64,000 nucleotides of DNA from Lachnospiraceae bacterium (GTDB lineage Bacteria > Bacillota > Clostridia > Lachnospirales > Lachnospiraceae): positions 113,526-177,525 of the forward strand of contig CAJTDB010000008.1 of NCBI GenBank assembly GCA_910574965.1, written 5' to 3'. The notes below the pieces were generated by a model that ran no database searches, was not told where the DNA came from, and was given only the letters and a program-made list of their open reading frames with translations. How positions within the stretch are numbered: the first letter of the stretch is position 1; each line of letters opens with the position of its first letter. Of the stretch, positions 11,585 through 19,648 are shown piece after piece. A program made the position numbers and the translations under genes.

Positions 11585-12274
11585 TTAAGAAAGTTTCATC
11601 GGGTTCACCTTTACGCCCGGACCCATAGTCGGAGCAATCGTAATGCTCTTTAAGAACTGGCCCTTGACAGCGGCAGGTTTTGCCTTGAGGATGGCATCCA
11701 TAAGCGTCTGGAAGTTGTCCGCTAACTGCTCCTCGGTGAAAGAAGCCTTTCCGATCGGCACATGAATAATGTTGGTCTTGTCGAGCCTGTACTCAATCTT
11801 ACCTGCTTTGATATCCTTGACAGCTTTTGTAACATCCATGGTTACAGTTCCGGCCTTCGGGTTCGGCATCAGGCCCTTCGGTCCGAGCACACGGCCCAAA
11901 CGGCCTACAACGCCCATCATATCCGGAGTTGCCACAACAACGTCAAAGTCAAGCCAGCCGCCCTGAATCTTAGAAACCAGCTCCTCTGCTCCTACGAACT
12001 CCGCGCCTGCTGCTTCTGCCTCGTCTGCTTTGCCTGCTTTTGCAAATACAAGCACACGCACCTGCTTGCCGGTACCGTGGGGAAGCACAACTGCACCACG
12101 GATCTGCTGGTCTGCATGACGGCCGTCACATCCGGTCCGTATATGTGCCTCGATGGTTTCATCAAATTTTGCAGTAGCCAGTTTCTTTACAAGCGCAATG
12201 GCCTCTTCTTTGTCATACTGTGCAAGTTTATCATAGCTCTTTAAAGCCTCAACATATTTCTTACCATGTTTCAT
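11585..12274 (-). CDS. rplA: 50S ribosomal protein L1
   Basis: Stalk protein that binds 23S rRNA helices 76-78 and controls release of E-site tRNA; 229 residues, the usual length. Conserved blocks include [12 protein letters not shown] at the start, [20 protein letters not shown] in the middle, and the [14 protein letters not shown] end. Downstream of rplK in the same operon. In other bacteria L1 represses its own operon; a repeated leader element lies before both genes here. Confidence 0.98.
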   Translation of the reverse strand: MKHGKKYVEALKSYDKLAQYDKEEAIALVKKLATAKFDETIEAHIRTGCDGRHADQQIRGAVVLPHGTGKQVRVLVFAKAGKADEAEAAGAEFVGAEELVSKIQGGWLDFDVVVATPDMMGVVGRLGRVLGPKGLMPNPKAGTVTMDVTKAVKDIKAGKIEYRLDKTNIIHVPIGKASFTEEQLADNFQTLMDAILKAKPAAVKGQFLKSITIAPTMGPGVKVNPMKLS

Positions 12275-12291
12275 AATCTTTATTAACCTCC

Positions 12292-12338
12292 TTGTGGTAA
12301 TGGCGGGTTTATGCCCTGTGGGTAAATGTCCCTCCCAC
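12292..12338 (-). promoter_or_regulatory. 47 nt leader element, copy before rplA
   Basis: This sequence is identical, apart from one base, to the element at 12806-12852 before rplK. On the minus strand it begins GTGGGAGGGACA and ends CCATTACCACAA. It can form GTGGG/CCCAC or a longer GTGG/CCAC pairing with an internal GGG/CCC hairpin. It lies 18 bp upstream of rplA. The repeated position suggests a binding site for L1 or L11 feedback control, which is inference. Confidence 0.75.
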
Positions 12339-12358
12339 TCTATCTTTTGGCAACAGTC

Positions 12359-12787
12359 TTAGTCATCTACTACCGTGATACCCATACTTCTTGCAGTACC
12401 AGCAATCATGCTGATGGCAGCATCCAGGCTTCCTGCAGTCAGATCCGGCATCTTCAGCTCAGCGATCTTCTGAACTTCCGATCTCTTGATCGTAGCAACT
12501 TTGTCTTTTTTGGAATTTGCGGAAGCAGTTTTCAGTCCGCATGCCTTTTTCAGTAATACTGCTGCCGGCGGAGTTTTGGTAATAAAGCTGAAACTTCTGT
12601 CAGCATATACCGTGATCACGACCGGGATGATCATGTCGCCCTGGTCTGCCGTTCTTGCATTAAATTCTTTGGTGAACTGTACAATGTTCACGCCGTGCTG
12701 ACCGAGCGCCGGACCTACCGGCGGAGCCGGCGTCGCTTTCCCGGCAGGAATTTGTAACTTAATATAACCTGTAACTTTTTTTGCCAT
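12359..12787 (-). CDS. rplK: 50S ribosomal protein L11
   Basis: GTPase-centre protein binding 23S rRNA around position 1067; 142 residues. The N-terminal Pro-rich segment ([24 protein letters not shown]) and C-terminal rRNA-binding domain ([16 protein letters not shown]) are typical. ATG at 12787 follows AGGAGGTGCC. It is the first gene of the L11-L1 pair and carries a structured leader of about 100 nt after nusG. Confidence 0.98.
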   Translation of the reverse strand: MAKKVTGYIKLQIPAGKATPAPPVGPALGQHGVNIVQFTKEFNARTADQGDMIIPVVITVYADRSFSFITKTPPAAVLLKKACGLKTASANSKKDKVATIKRSEVQKIAELKMPDLTAGSLDAAISMIAGTARSMGITVVDD

Positions 12788-12805
12788 GATTAAGGCACCT
12801 CCTAA

Positions 12806-12880
12806 TTGTGGTAATGGCGGGTTTATGCCCCGTGGGTAAATGTCCCTCCCACGATCTCTGGAACATATGTTCCTGAGACC
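12806..12880 (-). promoter_or_regulatory. rplK leader: 47 nt element plus upstream hairpin
   Basis: The 47 nt element (12806-12852) is the second copy of that before rplA. Immediately upstream on the minus strand lies a hairpin built on the perfect palindrome GGAACATATGTTCC (12860-12873), flanked by GGTCTC and GAGATC. The hairpin is absent before rplA, so only the 47 nt part is the shared signal. Confidence 0.75.
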
Positions 12881-12889
12881 ATTTGCATT

Positions 12890-13405
12890 TTACATTTTTC
12901 TGATTTCTGTGAAACTAATCTCCACCGGCGTTTCACGGCCGAACAGATCGACATTGATCGTCACGCTCTGTTTGTTCTCGTTAATGGCCTGGATAACGCC
13001 TACCGTATCCTTCCATATGCCGCCGATGACGACTACGCTGTCGCCCTCCGCATAATCCATCTGAATCGTATCCGGACGGATTCCAAGGGGCCTCATCTCT
13101 TCGTCGGTAAGCGGAACTGGTTTTGACCCAGGACCAACAAATCCGGTTACACCTCTGGTATTTCGCACCACATACCAGGTGTCATCATTCATAATCATAT
13201 TGATCAGAACATACCCCGGAAACATCTTCTTCTGAACCTGACGGCTCTGGCCGTCCTTCATCTCCACTACATCCTGCATCGGAACCCGGACTTCAAGAAT
13301 CTGTTCTTCCAGATGCCGGTTCTCGATGGTTTTCTCAATGTTGGCCTTGACCTTGTTCTCATATCCGGAATAGGTATGAACTACATACCAGTTTGCCTCT
13401 GACAT
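12890..13405 (-). CDS. nusG: transcription termination/antitermination protein NusG
   Basis: Elongation factor that binds the RNA polymerase clamp and affects pausing and termination. At 171 residues it has the NGN domain (WYVVHTYSGYENKVKANIE at the start, KKMFPGYVLINM near 80) and a C-terminal KOW domain (EGDSVVVIGGIWKDTVGVI near 122-140). It lies downstream of secE by 20 bp in the conserved rpmG-secE-nusG order. Confidence 0.97.
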   Translation of the reverse strand: MSEANWYVVHTYSGYENKVKANIEKTIENRHLEEQILEVRVPMQDVVEMKDGQSRQVQKKMFPGYVLINMIMNDDTWYVVRNTRGVTGFVGPGSKPVPLTDEEMRPLGIRPDTIQMDYAEGDSVVVIGGIWKDTVGVIQAINENKQSVTINVDLFGRETPVEISFTEIRKM

Positions 13406-13425
13406 AAAATCACCTTTCCCCTGAA

Positions 13426-13626
13426 CTATAATGTTACCAGAATGTCGATCCCGAAGGTCATGATCATATCCAGTATCTTGATGATGAGCGCCAGAGCGAC
13501 AGATGAACCGACTACCGCTATGGTCTGTTTTGTAAGTGATTTCTGATCCGGCCAGACAATCTTCTTAAATTCGGCCTTTATGCCTTTTACCCAGTCTGGC
13601 TTTTGGGCTTTCTTTGTCTCTCCCAT
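13426..13626 (-). CDS. secE: preprotein translocase subunit SecE
   Basis: Essential small subunit of the SecYEG channel, 66 residues. It has the conserved cytoplasmic helix (EFKKIVWPDQKSLTKQT) and one membrane span (about residues 38-60). The ATG at 13626 has AAGGAAG upstream; an in-frame longer start would put 11 extra residues over the ribosome binding site and the 3' end of rpmG. Confidence 0.96.
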   Translation of the reverse strand: MGETKKAQKPDWVKGIKAEFKKIVWPDQKSLTKQTIAVVGSSVALALIIKILDMIMTFGIDILVTL

Positions 13627-13659
13627 CCTGTCACTTCCTTTTACTCGCCGGGGCGGCAA

Positions 13660-13809
13660 TTACTTCGTTTCTTTATGAAGAGTATGTCTCTTGCAGAAAC
13701 GGCAGTATTTCTTGGTTTCCATACGGTCCGGATGAAGCTTCTTCTCTTTTGTCATGTTGTAGTTACGCTGTTTGCACTCCGTACATGCCAATGTGATTCT
13801 TACGCGCAC
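13660..13809 (-). CDS. rpmG: 50S ribosomal protein L33, four-cysteine form
   Basis: A 49-residue protein starting at a GTG (13809) behind GAGGTGG. It reads [20 protein letters not shown] and ends [14 protein letters not shown]. The two Cys pairs (CTEC and CRFC) form a zinc ribbon, so this is the zinc-containing L33 variant; no zinc-free paralogue is in the window. First gene of the rpmG-secE-nusG unit, 33 bp before secE. Confidence 0.95.
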   Translation of the reverse strand: MRVRITLACTECKQRNYNMTKEKKLHPDRMETKKYCRFCKRHTLHKETK

Positions 13810-13909
13810 AACTTTCCACCTCGCTTTTATACTTTTTTCTTTGGCGATCCTGCGAAAACCACCAATTTTTAGGCATAAAAAAAAAGCCTAAACTTCCATT
13901 CGCAAGGCT

Positions 13910-13938
13910 ACTATACCATAGCCGGATATCAAAGTCAA
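13910..13938 (-). promoter_or_regulatory. promoter of rpmG-secE-nusG
   Basis: TTGACT (13933-13938) and TATAGT (13910-13915) on the minus strand, spacing 17 bp. The leader of about 95 nt contains a TTTAGGC/GCCTAAA inverted repeat around a T-rich loop. Confidence 0.85.
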
Positions 13939-13964
13939 GGCTTTTACTCATTTTCTTTCCGAGG

Positions 13965-14789
13965 TCACATCCCGCCGTTCCCGCCAGTCCAGCCGGTTTT
14001 TGGTGCTTCCAGTTCCGCTTCCCGGATCTTCTGCAGGGCTTTCCACATATATACTGCAGAGATCCCGTAGCTGATGATATAGAAATAATGAATCACAAAA
14101 GGCAGCCAGGCATACACACATTCCACCGTCAGCGCCGGCGTCCGCGCATAGACAGCCAGCTTGTACATTTCCCCGAACTTCAGTCTGCACCCCATAAAAG
14201 CTGCGATCAGGCTTCCAATTCCCGTCACTACCAGCGCGCTGACGAAAAATCCCAGAAGTCCAAAGCACACAATGAAAACCAAGCCGAACCACAGCAAGAC
14301 CGGAACAAGAGGCATAAACTTCCGCAAAAATGTCTCACGGCTCCAATCGCCCAAATCCATCTCTGCATAAGACACGCGAATGGGAGAACTGCCCTCCGCT
14401 TTTACGATCATATGTTCCGCGTCCATCACGATCGCCTGGTCAAAGGCCAGAAGGTCTACGTCTGTAATCTCCTCTGTCAAAGGCTTTCCCGTATCGATCT
14501 TCAGCAAAACACCGCCGTAGGAAGTGCTGTATTCCTGGATATCGTAAGTCTCATCCACCCAGAGCTTTCCATCCTTCAGTTGGAAATCCGGGACCACTTC
14601 TTTTGCCGCCCCCAGAAAGCCGCCCATCAAAAAGAACGTTGCCATCACCGGCAGAACCAGCGACAGAATAAAATAGATCCCATTAAGCAGAAGCGCATAT
14701 AAAAATGTCCTGCCGCCTCCATTTTTCCGGAAAATCGTATAGCTTTTAAAATCATAGACTGCATGTATCAGCTCTGCAAATATGTTCAT
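13965..14789 (-). CDS. DUF1189-type membrane protein
   Basis: A 274-residue membrane protein with one N-terminal membrane span (about 28-58), a soluble extracytoplasmic domain of about 95 residues, and three or four C-terminal spans (160-250). This layout, and the N-terminal F-SYTIFRKNGGGRTFLY segment, fit the DUF1189 family, whose function is unknown. The ATG at 14789 lies 4 bp after the stop of the upstream gene at 14794, so the two are translated from one mRNA. Confidence 0.75.
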   Translation of the reverse strand: MNIFAELIHAVYDFKSYTIFRKNGGGRTFLYALLLNGIYFILSLVLPVMATFFLMGGFLGAAKEVVPDFQLKDGKLWVDETYDIQEYSTSYGGVLLKIDTGKPLTEEITDVDLLAFDQAIVMDAEHMIVKAEGSSPIRVSYAEMDLGDWSRETFLRKFMPLVPVLLWFGLVFIVCFGLLGFFVSALVVTGIGSLIAAFMGCRLKFGEMYKLAVYARTPALTVECVYAWLPFVIHYFYIISYGISAVYMWKALQKIREAELEAPKTGWTGGNGGM

Positions 14790-14793
14790 GCTC

Positions 14794-15084
14794 TCACCTT
14801 TCCTGCTCCTCTTCTACAAGCACTTTCGACAGAATCGCCCACACATAGGGCGCCCCATACATGTTCAGCTTCTTAGGGCCGGACACATTCACGGGATCTT
14901 CCTGAATCTTCCGAAGTGCTTTTTCAAATGTACTCTTTGTAATGGAGCGTTCCCTTCGGCTTGCGAAAAGCTCTCCTCCCTTTACATAATAAGTAAAAGG
15001 AAGGCCTTTCTTCGTATAGAATGGCTCCCCTTGCAGGTGCACGATCTTCTCCCACAAGTCATCTGGATTTATCTCAAGCTTCAT
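14794..15084 (-). CDS. small conserved hypothetical protein
   Basis: A 96-residue soluble protein beginning MKLEINPDDLWEKIVHLQG. The middle YTKKGLPFTYYVKGGELF and the end LNMYGAPYVWAILSKVL look conserved, and I recall similar short proteins in Lachnospiraceae, but I do not know a function. The ATG at 15084 is preferred over one 19 codons upstream because the extension is charged, low in structure and without a clear ribosome binding site. It forms a two-gene unit with the DUF1189 gene. Confidence 0.65.
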   Translation of the reverse strand: MKLEINPDDLWEKIVHLQGEPFYTKKGLPFTYYVKGGELFASRRERSITKSTFEKALRKIQEDPVNVSGPKKLNMYGAPYVWAILSKVLVEEEQER

Positions 15085-15190
15085 ATTCCGTTCCCCGCTC
15101 TCTTCTCTTTTGTCAGATACTGTCTTCGACCGGTCCTGCACCGAGAGGTTCTAAGATTATTATATACAGTTTTCTCTGCATTCGCAACTG

Positions 15191-16564
15191 TCACATACAG
15201 ACTTTGGAAGCATCCTCCCGTTTTATTTTGGAAATGACCTTCTGATTGACTCGTATCATATAATATACCGTCATGGCAAGCGACATCAGCTCCGCAATGG
15301 GAATTGCCCACCAGACCAGATTCACATTTCCCAGCTTCGCAAGAAACCATGCAGCCGGAAGAAGCACAACTAATTGTCTCGCCACAGATACATACATGCT
15401 GTACACGGAGCACCCAAGGGCCTGGAATACGCTGCCGCAGGCGATACAAAATCCGGCAAGCAAAAAACTCATGCTGATGATCCGAAGGGCCGGAATGCCG
15501 ATCTCCATCATCATTTCAGACGCATTGAACAGTTTCAGGAGCGGTCCCGGCAGAATCTGGAATACAAGAAGTCCTGCCACCATAATACTCATGGCATAGG
15601 CGATGCTGTACCGGATAGCACTTATAACCCGCTCTGTATTTTTCGCCCCGTAATTGTAGGCCACGATAGGAATCACGCCATTGTTCAGTCCGAAAACCGG
15701 CATAAACACAAAACTCTGAAGCTTGAAATACACCCCGAACACCGCCGTTGCTGTAGACGTAAAGGAGATGAGTATCCGGTTCATTCCATAAGTCATGACT
15801 GAACCGATGGCCTGCATGATAATGGACGGTACGCCGATTCCATAGATCTGTCCGATGACCGGCAGTTCCGGGCGGAACCCTTTCATCTGAATGCGGACTT
15901 CATGATTTCTTGTATGATTCATCCATACTGCAAGTATTCCGGCCACTATCTGTCCGATCACCGTAGCCGCTGCTGCACCTGTCACTCCCATTTTCGGAAA
16001 TCCAAACAATCCGAAGATCATGATCGGATCCAAAATAATGTTGACGATAGCTCCGACACCCTGAGTAATCATAGAATAAATGGTCTTTCCTGTTGCCTGT
16101 AAAAGCCGTTCAAACATAACCTGAGTAAATACGCCGAAGGAAAAGCAGCAGCAGACAGTCAGATACTCTTTCCCGTACCGGACGATCTCCTCTATATCTG
16201 TCTGGCTCCTGTAGAAAAGATCCACGAAAAAAACGCCGATAATCAAAAAGAGCAGATAACTCAGAACCGTCAGAAACACTGCGTTTTCCGCGATCTTATT
16301 TACCTTTTTAAAATCCTTCTCCCCAAGAGAACGGGCCAGAAGCGCATTGACGCCGACAGCGGTTCCCACACCTACGGCAATCATTAAATTTTGTATGGGA
16401 AAGGCCATAGATACGGCAGTCAGTGCATTCTCATTGATCTTCGCCACAAAGATACTGTCCACGATATTGTACAGCGCCTGCACGAGCATAGATGCCATAA
16501 TCGGCAGGGACATGGATATAATCAGTCCGTTCACAGGCATAACGCCCATCTTGTTCTCTTCCAT
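15191..16564 (-). CDS. MATE family multidrug/Na+ antiporter
   Basis: A 457-residue protein with 12 predicted membrane segments, of the MATE (NorM/DinF-like) superfamily of drug exporters coupled to Na+ or H+. The duplicated six-helix halves show the MATE signatures SLPIMASMLVQALYNIVDSIFVAKI at the start and RSLGEKD near 90. The ATG at 16564 is preceded by AGGAGG at 9 bp. Single-gene unit; substrate unknown. Confidence 0.92.
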   Translation of the reverse strand: MEENKMGVMPVNGLIISMSLPIMASMLVQALYNIVDSIFVAKINENALTAVSMAFPIQNLMIAVGVGTAVGVNALLARSLGEKDFKKVNKIAENAVFLTVLSYLLFLIIGVFFVDLFYRSQTDIEEIVRYGKEYLTVCCCFSFGVFTQVMFERLLQATGKTIYSMITQGVGAIVNIILDPIMIFGLFGFPKMGVTGAAAATVIGQIVAGILAVWMNHTRNHEVRIQMKGFRPELPVIGQIYGIGVPSIIMQAIGSVMTYGMNRILISFTSTATAVFGVYFKLQSFVFMPVFGLNNGVIPIVAYNYGAKNTERVISAIRYSIAYAMSIMVAGLLVFQILPGPLLKLFNASEMMMEIGIPALRIISMSFLLAGFCIACGSVFQALGCSVYSMYVSVARQLVVLLPAAWFLAKLGNVNLVWWAIPIAELMSLAMTVYYMIRVNQKVISKIKREDASKVCM

Positions 16565-16930
16565 CTGGTGTTTCCTCCTGCTTATGCGAAAAGTAAAGTG
16601 AAAGTAAAAGCTCTGCATATCTTCCGGCGATGACCGGATATATGTCTTTGTGATTTTTACATTGTATAGGATAAAAGAGGTGCGTCTTATCTAACGCACC
16701 TTTCCTATCATAACATCAACTGCTGAAATACACAAGCCATTATTTACATGTGGGTTCCGTCAAAAGCGTTTGTTCTGTCTCATCAGAAATCCCGCAGACA
16801 GCATCATTGTCAAAAACTCCGCCGGAGGAACTGCCAGCCGCACTCTTGCCTCACGGAAAAAAGCGGCAGCGTAAGCAGAACGAAAACTCAAAAGAGAGAA
16901 TATGTCATACTTTTATTATAGAAGCAATCT
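16565..16930. other. intergenic stretch with a weak terminator
   Basis: GGTGCGT (16679-16685) and ACGCACC (16694-16700) form a 7 bp hairpin with a modest U-rich run on the minus strand, a likely end for the radical SAM transcript. The rest (16701-16930) has short open frames on both strands but no ribosome binding site or family match I can support. Confidence 0.5.
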
Positions 16931-17866
16931 TTACAGATGACGCAGATGGACACGGTACTCCCGCAGATCCGCTTCATCAGCAGTTTCAATCAGATGCTTA
17001 AGATGCCCCGTCAGCTTCTCTTTATCCGCAGGCAGATTTCCTCGGACCTGGACCAGATTGGATGCGCCGTCGGTCACGATCTTCGTCTCAATCGTAAGAT
17101 GTTCGATAAGGGTTTTGAGCTCTTCTAATTTCTCAATTTCGCTTTCTTCCCTCCAGTTCCCCCGCTGAATTTCCTGGTACAGCTCAGATTCCGGAAATAC
17201 CGTCAGCATAGAAGAACCAATGGTCTGGGGATGTGTCCGGTTAAATACTTCTGCACTTTTTCTTGCACCTTCTACGCCGCGGCCGGCACCGGAGATGCCT
17301 GCAAGGTAGAAGAAATGGTATGCGATCTTTGCAGCGTCCAGCCGCTCTGCCTGATCGATGATCGTCTGAGCTGGATAGCCCTTATTCATAAAAGCAAGCG
17401 CTGCATCGTCGCCCGTCTCCACTCCAATCGTTATCCGATCATATCCAAGAAGATGCAGCGCTTCCAGCTCCCGGTCACTTTTCAGCGCCACATCCGTAAT
17501 CCGGGCAAAACATCCGATACTCTCAACAGCCGGCAAATACTGATGTATCCGGTCCGCTATGGTTTTCAGCCGCTGAAATTTCAGGACAAACGGATTGGCC
17601 CCTACCAGAAAGACCCGCCGGACATGGTCCGGTCTTGGACGGCCCTGCAGCCGGGCTGACAGCATGGCAATCGGATCCGTACTCCAAAGCTGAGCTTCCA
17701 GCAGATCACTTTCCACATCCTCCATAGGCGACATCCGAAACCGAAACGGCAAATCATGATAAAGGGTACAAAACTTGCACTTATGATGGGTACAGCCCGC
17801 CGTTACTTCCAGCAGCAGCGAAAAAGCCTCATAGGGCGGCCTCCAGATCGTTCCCGTATAATGCAT
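16931..17866 (-). CDS. radical SAM protein of unknown reaction
   Basis: A 311-residue protein with the radical SAM cluster motif near its N-terminus, written C-T-H-H-K-C-K-F-C (Cys 25, 30, 33). The CX4CX2C spacing defines a small subgroup, often annotated only as radical SAM or coproporphyrinogen oxidase-like. Later blocks (FLVGANPF, GYDRITIGVETGDD, GSSMLTVFPESELY) fit the radical SAM TIM barrel. The reaction is unknown. It is divergent from an HxlR regulator and shares a 130 bp control region with a perfect palindrome. Confidence 0.88.
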   Translation of the reverse strand: MHYTGTIWRPPYEAFSLLLEVTAGCTHHKCKFCTLYHDLPFRFRMSPMEDVESDLLEAQLWSTDPIAMLSARLQGRPRPDHVRRVFLVGANPFVLKFQRLKTIADRIHQYLPAVESIGCFARITDVALKSDRELEALHLLGYDRITIGVETGDDAALAFMNKGYPAQTIIDQAERLDAAKIAYHFFYLAGISGAGRGVEGARKSAEVFNRTHPQTIGSSMLTVFPESELYQEIQRGNWREESEIEKLEELKTLIEHLTIETKIVTDGASNLVQVRGNLPADKEKLTGHLKHLIETADEADLREYRVHLRHL

Positions 17867-17916
17867 AACAAAACCTCCTTATTTTTTTGCCCCATTATAT
17901 CATGGTACAAGAAAAT

Positions 17917-17935
17917 AAAAAGTACAGTACTTTTT
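17917..17935. promoter_or_regulatory. 19 bp palindromic operator between radical SAM and HxlR genes
   Basis: AAAAAGTAC and GTACTTTTT flank a single central base, a perfect inverted repeat. GTAC-type palindromes are typical HxlR-family targets. The radical SAM -10 (TATAAT on the minus strand, 17895-17900) lies about 20 bp away, so binding should affect that promoter. Confidence 0.75.
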
Positions 17936-17994
17936 TGCAGTACCTTGTTTTTTCACTGTAAACATGCTATTCTGAACATCGGAGGATATATCAT

Positions 17995-18321
17995 ATGCGA
18001 AAAACAGAAACATCTATCCAGCGCTGCAAGACCATGTCAGCCCTTCAGAAGATTCTGGGCGGCAAATGGAAGCTGGAAATTCTTTATTATGTCGCTTTCT
18101 GTGACATTCATCGTTTTGGAAAACTGCGCCGTCAGCTTGGAGAAATATCGGAATCGTCTCTGACCAAACAGCTTCGGGAATTAGAAGCGGATGGTTTTTT
18201 GATCCGGCATGATTTTAAAGAGGTTCCGCCGCGGGTCGAATACTACCTGTCCGACCTTGGCAAAAGCTTTATGGATGTAATCAGCTATATGAAAAAATGG
18301 GGCGAGGATCATCTGCCGTAG
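17995..18321 (+). CDS. HxlR-family transcriptional regulator
   Basis: A 108-residue winged-helix protein. The family core is clear: ILGGKWKLEILYYV at 22-35, RFGKLRRQLGEISESSLTKQLRELE at 41-65, and VEYYLSDLGKSF near 80-91. HxlR-type regulators answer thiol-reactive or aldehyde stress, often through a Cys near the N-terminus; Cys11 is present here. Probably represses itself and the divergent radical SAM gene. Confidence 0.93.
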   Translation: MRKTETSIQRCKTMSALQKILGGKWKLEILYYVAFCDIHRFGKLRRQLGEISESSLTKQLRELEADGFLIRHDFKEVPPRVEYYLSDLGKSFMDVISYMKKWGEDHLP

Positions 18322-18363
18322 TTTCCCTTCGGCCTGTCCTCTGCCCCTGAAATCCATTCACGG

Positions 18364-18395
18364 AAAAACCGGAATCTGCAATACAAATTCCGGTT
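18364..18395 (-). terminator. intrinsic terminator after the 22-codon frame
   Basis: On the minus strand CCGGAAT pairs with ATTCCGG across an 11 nt loop and is followed by five U. The rest of 18322-18715 is AT-rich with no supportable gene. Confidence 0.75.
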
Positions 18396-18401
18396 GAAAG
18401 C

Positions 18402-18470
18402 TCATTCCATGATTTCATCCCGCTCCAAATATTCAGGGGAAACACCGCATATCAAACATTCTTCTTTCAT
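18402..18470 (-). pseudogene. 22-codon remnant of a CxxC (DUF5714-like) protein
   Basis: A short frame with a proper ribosome binding site (GGAG) encodes MKEECLICGVSPEYLERDEIME followed by TGA. I recall this opening from DUF5714-type proteins, where the next residue after ME is a conserved Cys, so the TGA could be a mutated Cys codon. Downstream sequence does not continue recognisably. A terminator follows at 18364-18395. It could instead be a genuine tiny peptide. Confidence 0.4.
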
Positions 18471-18715
18471 AAAACACTCCGTTTTCTCCAAATATGTTTT
18501 TCTTTATATATTATCACACAAACATCTGTTTTTCCATGAAAACGTGGTAACCTACTTCTTCTGTTAGTTACTGCATCATCATTTTTCCTGTTTCTGTCAT
18601 CCAGACAGCAAACAGATACGAAATAAGGAAAAAACATTTCACAAAATATATAAAATCTATTATAATAAAAAACAGAAAGAAATAATTTTACAATATGAAA
18701 AAGGAGTTTTAAGTT

Positions 18716-19042
18716 ATGACAGAAAAACACGCAGCAGAAAGCAACAAAGCAGAAGCAGACAGTTCTGCGAACCATGGAAAAGATATGAAGTTTTTGCAGG
18801 CATTTACTTTGATCGCCTTGTTTCTTTTTTGGATTGGGTATGTTGCTGCACTCTACAAGGGAAATGACAGCAAGATGTCAGGTTATTCATTATTAATTGT
18901 GGCATTTTCCTTAGTGAATTTTAATGCTTTATGCGGCATTACTAAAATCGAAAACAAAGCATTAAATATCTTAGCAAGGCTGGATGGTGTACTGTTTTTC
19001 GCCTGGGCAGCTATTACCGTAGTTTCTCTCCTCTTAAAATGA
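18716..19042 (+). CDS. small three-helix membrane protein
   Basis: A 108-residue protein with a charged N-terminal tail of about 24 residues and three hydrophobic segments (about 27-45, 56-75 and 88-107). The ATG at 18716 has AAAGGAG upstream. I do not recognise the family. A strong hairpin with a T run at 19185-19225 can end its transcript. Confidence 0.65.
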   Translation: MTEKHAAESNKAEADSSANHGKDMKFLQAFTLIALFLFWIGYVAALYKGNDSKMSGYSLLIVAFSLVNFNALCGITKIENKALNILARLDGVLFFAWAAITVVSLLLK

Positions 19043-19181
19043 TGTGCATCATTTTCAGTTTCCTCTGTTGTTACACATATGTATTCTAAATATAACAGAA
19101 TTAAACCAGGCACTGACGAAAATCATAAAAATCGGAGATGCTGACATAACTGCCGGAAAAACCAGGAGGAATTACCAAGTG

Positions 19182-19226
19182 AAAAAGACGAATAAGAAAC
19201 GGTTCGCTTCTTACTCGTCTTTTTCC
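19182..19226. terminator. hairpin with flanking A and T runs
   Basis: GACGA-TAAGAA pairs with TTCTTA-CTCGTC around a GGTTCGC loop, with AAAAA before and TTTTT after. It can terminate the gene at 18716 (+) and the minus-strand operon that ends at 19253. Confidence 0.75.
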
Positions 19227-19252
19227 GTACCCTGTACGGCAGTTACTCTATT

Positions 19253-19633
19253 TCAGTTTGCCGGTGCCGCATAATTGCTCTGCACAGAAGCAGGAAGTTC
19301 ATCATATTGTACCTCTTTCCATTCAAGAACGCCACGGATCGGCATTACTGTTAAACGAATAAAAGCTCCCTCTTTCAATTCTTTTGACGTTCCGAATGTA
19401 ATGTCCTTTCCCTTTCCATTCTCATTGTAAGAATATAAAGTGTATGAGTAATCCATACTTCCGCTAAAGTTAATTACGCCGCCTTTCGATTCGGTCTGCT
19501 CCACTTTGCTATTATCAATTTGCGAATAATAGTATGTGCTGCCAGCTCCCGAAAGGAACCATATGCAAAAGCAGATTAAGCCTGTTATAATTACTGCAAC
19601 CACCGAAAAACCTACAATCATTTTCTTTTTCAT
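19253..19633 (-). CDS. YxeA-family (DUF1093) exported protein
   Basis: A 126-residue protein with an N-terminal membrane anchor (residues 5-28) and an extracytoplasmic beta-rich domain (YYYSQIDNSKVEQTESKGG...). The segments YTLYSYNENGKGKDITF and AFIRLTVMPIRGVLEWKEV are typical of the YxeA/DUF1093 family, often found beside lantibiotic-type ABC transporters. The ATG at 19633 follows GGAGG at 8 bp; the in-frame ATG five codons upstream overlaps that site. Last gene of the operon, 15 bp after the permease stop. Confidence 0.8.
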   Translation of the reverse strand: MKKKMIVGFSVVAVIITGLICFCIWFLSGAGSTYYYSQIDNSKVEQTESKGGVINFSGSMDYSYTLYSYNENGKGKDITFGTSKELKEGAFIRLTVMPIRGVLEWKEVQYDELPASVQSNYAAPAN

Positions 19634-19648
19634 TTCTATATCCTCCAC

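Noticed and set aside
16750..17001. 83-codon plus-strand frame
   Set aside because: It overlaps the radical SAM gene antisense, has no ribosome binding site and no recognisable composition.
18467..18775. 102-codon minus-strand frame
   Set aside because: Runs across the promoter region and start of the plus-strand membrane protein gene, Phe/Cys-rich, no ribosome binding site.
19179..19274. 31-codon plus-strand frame with AGGAGG and GTG start
   Set aside because: It lies across a terminator hairpin and the end of the YxeA gene; the good ribosome binding site alone is too little to call a gene.
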